In this document: one piece after another, positions 7,803-12,438 of the stretch | Position numbering within the stretch: position 1 is the first letter of the stretch | Layout of the letters: every line of letters begins with the position of its first letter | NCBI GenBank assembly: GCA_023460055.1 | Contig: JAEWRJ010000205.1 | Coordinates: 1 to 12,438, forward strand | DNA length: 12,438 bases | Reading direction: 5' to 3' | Source: Bacillota bacterium | GTDB lineage: Bacteria > Bacillota > Clostridia > Christensenellales > Aristaeellaceae | The notes under the pieces: model-generated | What the model saw: the letters and a program-made list of their open reading frames with translations, nothing else | The model's database searches: none | What the model was told of the DNA's origin: nothing | Made by a program: the position numbers and the translations under genes

Positions 7803-9780
7803 CCTTGAAAAACTAAAAATGCAAACGCCAGACTTAATCTCCGAGAATATCGCACGGTTCGCCGCACTGTTCCCCGGCGTATTGGCGGACGGCAAGGTGA
7901 ATGTTGACCTATTGCGCTCATATATTGGTGAGGAGGTATTCGGCGATGAAACATATGAGTTTACCTGGGTAGGCAAGCGGGAGGCTGTTCGCGAGGCGGG
8001 CAGACCCATCCGTAAAACCCTGCGCCCCTGCAAGAAAGAGAGCAAGAATTGGGATACTACAGAGAACCTGTATATTGAGGGCGATAACCTGGATGTGCTG
8101 AAACTCCTGCAGGAGAGCTACCTGGGCAAGGTGAAAATGATCTATATCGATCCTCCATATAATACGGGCAACGACTTTGTATACCGTGACAGCTTCGCAC
8201 AAAGCCGCGAGGAGTATGATGAGGAAGCAGGTGTGTACGACGACGAGGGCGACCGCCTGTTTAGAAACACCGAAACCAATGGGCGCTTCCACTCCGATTG
8301 GTGCAGCATGATTTATCCGCGTCTCGTACTAGCGAGGAATATACTTGCTCCGGATGGAGTCATTGTTATTTCAATTGATGAAAAAGAAGTTCACAACCTA
8401 CGTAAAATTAGCGACGAAGTGTTTGGCGCAAGTAACTATGCAGGCGAAATTATCTGGAAAAACTCTAGTAAGAATGATGAAGCTTACATTACGATTCAAC
8501 ATGAATATATTATGTTTTATACAAAGAATAAGGCTCAAAATCCTGGTTTATGGCAGGAAGCAAAAGATGGAGTAGATGAAATTGTTAAGGCATTCGACGG
8601 GTTCAAGAGACAATATGGAAGCGATTGGAATGCTATTCATCAAGCGGCTCTAGAATGGTACAACCAATTCTCGGAGTCAAATCCTATATATGATAGCAAA
8701 CACTATAACTGGATGGACGACAACGGCGTGTACTTTGCATCAGATATTTCAGGTCCAAATTTCGGGCAATATAGATACAATGTTGTTCACCCTGTCACAG
8801 GCAAGGTTGTAAAGGAGCCTGCGAGTGGTTGGCGTTATCCGGAAGGTACAATGTTGGATCGGATTAAGCAAGGTCTCGTACATTTCGGTGAAAATGAAAC
8901 GACAATTCCAAAAAATAAAACTTATCTTGCAGATACAGTCAATCAGAGCCTTACAAGCATCAAATATAAAGATGGGCGTGTTGCTACTAAGCAATTGACT
9001 ACGCTCATGGGAACAAACTGTTTCACAAATCCAAAGGATGTATCATTATTAGTACGAATTATGAAAGCTATAAATATTGCAGAAGATGATATTATTATGG
9101 ATTTTTTCGCCGGTTCATCTGCAACAGCAGAAGCAGTCTTCCAATTATGTTCTGACGGAACAAACTGTAGCTTTGTTCTCGTTCAGATCCAAGAAGATTT
9201 GGACAAAACCCTCAAATATGCTACGGGTAGTGCAAAGCAGGTAACCCAAAATGCAATCGACCTTTGTGATTCAATAGGCGTACCTCATCTTCTAACGGAA
9301 ATCGGCAAAGAACGCATACGCCGCGCCAGTGATAAAATCAAAGAGGAAGCAGGCATGCTGGCGCAAAACCTCGACATCGGCTTCCGCGTGCTGAAGCTGG
9401 ATGATACCAACATGAAGGATGTGTACTACGCGGCAGGCGACTACACGCAGGACCTGCTGACAGGCCTTGATAGCAACATCAAGGACGACCGAACGGACAT
9501 GGACCTGTTGTTCGGCTGCCTGCTGGAGTGGGGCCTGCCCCTCTCCCTGCCGCATACGCAAGAAGAGATCGGCGGGGTCAAGGTGCATACCTACAACGAT
9601 GGCGACCTGATCGCCTGTTTTGCCGATACCATATCGGAGGCTGTGGTCAAGGAGATCGCCCGCCGCAAGCCCCTGCGCGCTGTTTTCCGCGACAGCAGCT
9701 TTGTAAACAGCCCCGCTAAGATCAACGTGGAAGAGATATTCAAACTGCTCGCGCCCAACACGAATGTAAGGGTTATTTGA
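7795..9780 (+). CDS. mod: Type III restriction-modification DNA methyltransferase subunit, probably N6-adenine, beta class (661 aa)
   Basis: Mod binds the recognition sequence, transfers a methyl group from S-adenosylmethionine to adenine, and gives specificity to the Mod-Res complex. The N-terminus MSNLEKLKMQTPDLISENI is typical of the family. GDNLDVLKLLQESYLGKVKMIYIDPPYNTG carries motif IV, DPPY, at residues 119-122. The AdoMet-binding motif I, DFFAGSSATAEAV, follows at residue 436. Catalytic motif before AdoMet motif defines the beta class of amino-methyltransferases, to which type III Mod belongs. The recognition domain should lie between them. Length is normal for the family and the frame is uninterrupted. 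The gene overlaps the HEPN gene by 8 nt, and res follows after 187 nt. Residues about 183-502 are encoded by much more AT-rich DNA than either end, pointing to replacement of the recognition segment by recombination. The recognition sequence cannot be predicted here. Confidence 0.95.
   Translation: MSNLEKLKMQTPDLISENIARFAALFPGVLADGKVNVDLLRSYIGEEVFGDETYEFTWVGKREAVREAGRPIRKTLRPCKKESKNWDTTENLYIEGDNLDVLKLLQESYLGKVKMIYIDPPYNTGNDFVYRDSFAQSREEYDEEAGVYDDEGDRLFRNTETNGRFHSDWCSMIYPRLVLARNILAPDGVIVISIDEKEVHNLRKISDEVFGASNYAGEIIWKNSSKNDEAYITIQHEYIMFYTKNKAQNPGLWQEAKDGVDEIVKAFDGFKRQYGSDWNAIHQAALEWYNQFSESNPIYDSKHYNWMDDNGVYFASDISGPNFGQYRYNVVHPVTGKVVKEPASGWRYPEGTMLDRIKQGLVHFGENETTIPKNKTYLADTVNQSLTSIKYKDGRVATKQLTTLMGTNCFTNPKDVSLLVRIMKAINIAEDDIIMDFFAGSSATAEAVFQLCSDGTNCSFVLVQIQEDLDKTLKYATGSAKQVTQNAIDLCDSIGVPHLLTEIGKERIRRASDKIKEEAGMLAQNLDIGFRVLKLDDTNMKDVYYAAGDYTQDLLTGLDSNIKDDRTDMDLLFGCLLEWGLPLSLPHTQEEIGGVKVHTYNDGDLIACFADTISEAVVKEIARRKPLRAVFRDSSFVNSPAKINVEEIFKLLAPNTNVRVI
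8340..9300 (+). other. AT-rich, probably exchanged target-recognition segment of mod
   Basis: GC content drops sharply at about 8340 and recovers near 9300, within one open frame. One 60-base sample inside (8461-8520) is 25% GC, while 9421-9480 in the C-terminal part is 58%. The segment covers Mod residues about 183-502: the region after DPPY, the expected recognition domain, and the AdoMet motif at 436. Boundaries are estimated by eye to within a few tens of bases. In type III systems the recognition domain is the part known to vary between alleles. Confidence 0.7.
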
Positions 9781-9858
9781 TTAACGGTATGGGGATGGAG
9801 AGCGGATAAACGTTGATAAATCTTCACGCACCTCACTCTTCTCGCGGTTGGTCGCTCC

Positions 9859-9883
9859 AACTGTTGTATAATTTGCAACAGTT
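9859..9883. promoter_or_regulatory. 8-bp inverted repeat enclosing a TATAAT box upstream of res
   Basis: AACTGTTG (9859-9866) and CAACAGTT (9876-9883) are exact reverse complements flanking TATAATTTG. The TATAAT (9867-9872) would be a consensus -10 box on the + strand. The best -35 match upstream is poor (TTGGTC at 9848, only 13 nt spacing). No T-run follows, so it is not an intrinsic terminator. The layout fits a res promoter with a repressor dyad over its -10 box. An mRNA hairpin controlling res translation or stability is the alternative. Confidence 0.5.
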
Positions 9884-9910
9884 CACCTGATGTTGATAGG
9901 CATGACTTCT

Positions 9911-9928
9911 ATTTGCCGGTCATTTGCC
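9911..9928 (+). repeat. Short direct repeat in the res leader
   Basis: ATTTGCC occurs at 9911-9917 and 9922-9928, with an 11-bp period that is about one DNA turn. The related ATTTGC is at 9871-9876. It may be a regulator-binding repeat, or chance. Confidence 0.25.
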
Positions 9929-9967
9929 ATAGGATACAAACAAGAAAGACGTAGGAAGTGACAGAAC

Positions 9968-12438
9968 ATGAAGCTGCAATTCAAGCACCAGAAATTCCAG
10001 GCGGACGCGGCCAAAGCGGTCTGTGAAGTATTCACGGGACAGCCTTGCCTGACGCCATCCTATATGATGGATAAAGGCAAGGGGCAGGTGGGATTTGCCG
10101 AGGAGACGGCCTTTACCGGCTGGAATAACCATCGCATCGTGCCGGAGCTGAATGAGCAGATCATCCTTGAGAATATCCGGCGGATACAGCGCAGCCATCA
10201 GATACCGCCTTCCGGCAAGCTGGAGGGGCGTTATAACCTGACCATTGAGATGGAAACAGGTGTGGGCAAGACTTACACTTACATCAAAACCATGTACGAA
10301 TTGAACCAGCGATACGGCTGGAGCAAGTTTATCATCGTGGTGCCCAGCGTGGCCATCCGCGAGGGGGTTTACAAGTCCTTCCAGATGACGGAGGAGCACT
10401 TCGCTGAGGATTACGGTAAAAAGATACGCTATTTTATCTACAACTCCGCACAGCTGACGGAGATTGACCGCTTTGCCGGGGACAGCGCCATCAACGTGAT
10501 GATCATCAACAGCCAGGCATTTAACGCCCGGGGCAAGGACGCGAGGCGCATCTATATGAAGCTGGATGAGTTCCGTAGCCGCAGGCCCATTGATATCCTG
10601 GCCCGGACCAACCCGATCATGATCATCGATGAGCCGCAATCCGTGGAGGGCAAGGTGACAAAGGAGCGGCTGAAGGAGTTCAATCCCCTGATGACGCTGC
10701 GCTACTCCGCGACGCACAAGCTGGACAGCGTTTACAATATGATCTATCGGCTGGACGCGATGGACGCTTACAATAAAAAGCTGGTGAAAAAGATCGCTGT
10801 CAAGGGCATATCCCAGACGGGCACGACCGCCACAGAGGGGTATGTCTATCTGGAGAGCGTCAACCTGTCCCGCGGTAACCCGACCGCGACCATTGAGTTT
10901 GACCTCAAGGGCAGCACGGGCATCCGCAAGGCGCGCCGTACAGTGGACGAGGGCTATAATCTCTTTGCCCAGTCCGGCGAGCTCAATGAGTACGCGGATG
11001 GTTTTACAGTGCTGCGCATTGACGGGCGGGACAGTTCCATCGAGTTTACAAACGGCAGGAAGCTCTACGCGGGCGATGTGATAGGCAAGGTCAGCGAGGA
11101 TCAGCTGCGCCGCATCCAGATACGCGAGACCATCCTGACCCATATTGAGCGTGAAAGGCAGCTGTTCTATAAAGGCATCAAGGTTCTTTCTTTGTTCTTC
11201 ATCGACGAAGTAGCCAGGTACAGGCAGTACGATGAGGCGGGGCAGGCAGCCAATGGCGAATATGCCCAGTTGTTTGAAGAGGAATACAACCAGATCATCG
11301 GCCATCTCCAGAGGGAGATGGGGGATGAGGAGTATATCAGGTATCTGGACAGCATCACTGCTGGCAGAACCCATGCCGGGTACTTTTCCATCGACAAGAA
11401 GAGTAGCCGCATGGTGGACAGCAAGCTGGGCGACAGGAAGGAACGAACATCTGATGACAGCGATGCCTATGATTTGATCATGAAGAACAAGGAGCGCCTG
11501 CTGGACCGCAGGGAGCCGGTGCGCTTCATCTTCTCCCACTCCGCGCTGCGCGAAGGCTGGGATAACCCCAATGTGTTCCAAATCTGCACGCTCAAGCAGT
11601 CGGGCAGCGATGTCCGCAAGCGGCAGGAGGTGGGGCGCGGCCTGCGCCTTTGCGTTAATCAAAGCGGCGAGCGCATGGACGCGAACTTATTGGGTGATGA
11701 TGTACACAACGTGAACATGCTCACCGTCATCGCCAGCGAGAGCTATGACAGTTTCGCCAAGGGCCTGCAGGCAGAGATTGCCGAGGCGGTTGCCGATAGG
11801 CCGCGCATTGTCAATGCCGATCTGTTTGTGGGCAAAGTCATCAAGAGCCTTTCGAGCGCCGAGCAGGTGATTGATCAGGACCTGGCGACCGCCCTCTACG
11901 AAGGGCTGATTACCAGCGGCTATGTGAAGAAGGGCGCGCTGACCGATCGGTATTATGAGGATAAAAAGAACGGCACCATCGTGATCGCCGAAGAGGCGGC
12001 GGACTGCAAGGCGGATGTGATCGCCATTATAGATTCCATTTACGACAGCCGCGCCTTGCAGCCGGATAATGCGCGCAAATACAATGTAGAGTTGAAACTG
12101 GATAAGGGCAAGCTGGATAGCGCGGCGTTCCGCGCGCTGTGGCGCAGAATCAGCACAAAATCCGTGTATGTGGTGGATTTCGATGAAGAAGAACTGATCG
12201 GCAAAGCCATCGCCGCGCTCAATAAAGAACTGCGTGTCAGCCGGGTGCAGTTCCGGGTGGATTATGGCACCATGGCAGAGATCAAGTCCAAGGAACAGCT
12301 GATGGTGGGCGAAGCCATGATGCGCAAAGAGAGCGCGACCTATACGGCGGAAGTGGCTGCCAATGAAAACATCAAGTATGACCTGGTTGGCAAGGTAGTC
12401 GGTGAGACCGGCCTGACACGCCGCGCGGTCGTGAGTAT
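9968..12438 (+). CDS. res: Type III restriction endonuclease subunit, 3' end outside window
   Basis: Res is the ATP-dependent helicase-like and nuclease subunit that acts in complex with Mod on unmethylated sites. I translated 823 codons without a stop up to the right edge; complete proteins of this family have about 950-1000. Motifs are Walker A ETGVGKT (96-102, Lys101), the Walker B variant DEPQ (221-224) typical of type III Res, SATH (247-250), and motif VI QEVGRGLRL (553-561). The PD-(D/E)xK nuclease domain at the extreme C-terminus is not visible, so catalytic integrity cannot be judged. An in-frame TGA at 9959 makes the ATG at 9968 the first possible start. AGGAAG (9953-9958) serves as the RBS. 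The 187-nt gap after mod, unlike the overlaps upstream, suggests separate or delayed expression of the nuclease, which protects the host while methylation is established. GC content is high (65% in one 60-base sample), like the helicase. Confidence 0.95.
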   Translation, partial: MKLQFKHQKFQADAAKAVCEVFTGQPCLTPSYMMDKGKGQVGFAEETAFTGWNNHRIVPELNEQIILENIRRIQRSHQIPPSGKLEGRYNLTIEMETGVGKTYTYIKTMYELNQRYGWSKFIIVVPSVAIREGVYKSFQMTEEHFAEDYGKKIRYFIYNSAQLTEIDRFAGDSAINVMIINSQAFNARGKDARRIYMKLDEFRSRRPIDILARTNPIMIIDEPQSVEGKVTKERLKEFNPLMTLRYSATHKLDSVYNMIYRLDAMDAYNKKLVKKIAVKGISQTGTTATEGYVYLESVNLSRGNPTATIEFDLKGSTGIRKARRTVDEGYNLFAQSGELNEYADGFTVLRIDGRDSSIEFTNGRKLYAGDVIGKVSEDQLRRIQIRETILTHIERERQLFYKGIKVLSLFFIDEVARYRQYDEAGQAANGEYAQLFEEEYNQIIGHLQREMGDEEYIRYLDSITAGRTHAGYFSIDKKSSRMVDSKLGDRKERTSDDSDAYDLIMKNKERLLDRREPVRFIFSHSALREGWDNPNVFQICTLKQSGSDVRKRQEVGRGLRLCVNQSGERMDANLLGDDVHNVNMLTVIASESYDSFAKGLQAEIAEAVADRPRIVNADLFVGKVIKSLSSAEQVIDQDLATALYEGLITSGYVKKGALTDRYYEDKKNGTIVIAEEAADCKADVIAIIDSIYDSRALQPDNARKYNVELKLDKGKLDSAAFRALWRRISTKSVYVVDFDEEELIGKAIAALNKELRVSRVQFRVDYGTMAEIKSKEQLMVGEAMMRKESATYTAEVAANENIKYDLVGKVVGETGLTRRAVVS

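Noticed and set aside
1653..9780. BREX or DISARM system
   Set aside because: The methylase has type III Mod motifs with an adjacent Res subunit. No PglX, BrxC/PglY, PglZ or DUF1998 protein is present.
9920..11662. 580-codon open frame on the - strand opposite res
   Set aside because: It mirrors a GC-rich coding strand, lacks recognisable domains and is fully covered by the clear Res motifs on the + strand.
1..12438. CRISPR arrays, tRNA/rRNA genes, insertion sequences or transposase genes
   Set aside because: No regularly spaced repeats, tRNA-like cloverleaf, or transposase motifs were seen by eye on either strand. Nearly all DNA is explained by the listed genes.

Overview
The window looks like chromosomal DNA of a moderately GC-rich Gram-positive-type bacterium, probably a Clostridia-like Firmicute. 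This rests on the wording of the GlmS C-terminus, strong AGGAGG-type ribosome binding sites, and a textbook housekeeping-type promoter (TTGAAA, 17 nt, TACAAT). The genus cannot be told from the sequence alone.

Layout, all genes on the + strand. (1) Positions 1-1414: the C-terminal three quarters of glmS (glucosamine-6-phosphate synthase), entering from the left edge and closed by a strong intrinsic terminator at 1486-1527. (2) Positions 1528-1652: a short spacer with a good promoter. (3) Positions 1653-9780: five tightly packed genes. They encode a 1077-aa SNF2-type helicase with a PLD-like N-terminus, a 322-aa protein whose N-terminal half I read as a divergent DUF4391-like domain, a 207-aa DUF4391 protein, a 447-aa protein with a HEPN-type RNDIMH motif and a repetitive C-terminal tail, and a 661-aa type III DNA adenine methyltransferase (Mod). 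Junctions are +3, -20, -4 and -8 nt, so they are probably co-transcribed and translationally coupled. (4) Positions 9781-9967: a spacer with a TATAAT box enclosed by a perfect 8-bp inverted repeat. (5) Positions 9968-12438: the type III restriction subunit (Res), open through the right edge, with its C-terminal nuclease region outside the window.

Taken together this is an expanded type III restriction-modification island next to glmS. Mod would methylate adenine in its recognition site, and Res would translocate on and cut unmodified DNA in complex with Mod. The additional helicase and DUF4391-type proteins look like dedicated partners. The HEPN protein is a candidate RNase that could act as an abortive second line of defence.

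Base composition is strikingly mosaic. Helicase, DUF4391, the two ends of Mod, and Res are GC-rich like glmS. The 322-aa gene, the HEPN gene and above all the middle of mod (about 8340-9300, the target-recognition segment) are AT-rich. This suggests a conserved scaffold into which specificity and effector parts have been swapped. I do not recall a named system with exactly this gene set, but no database was searched.
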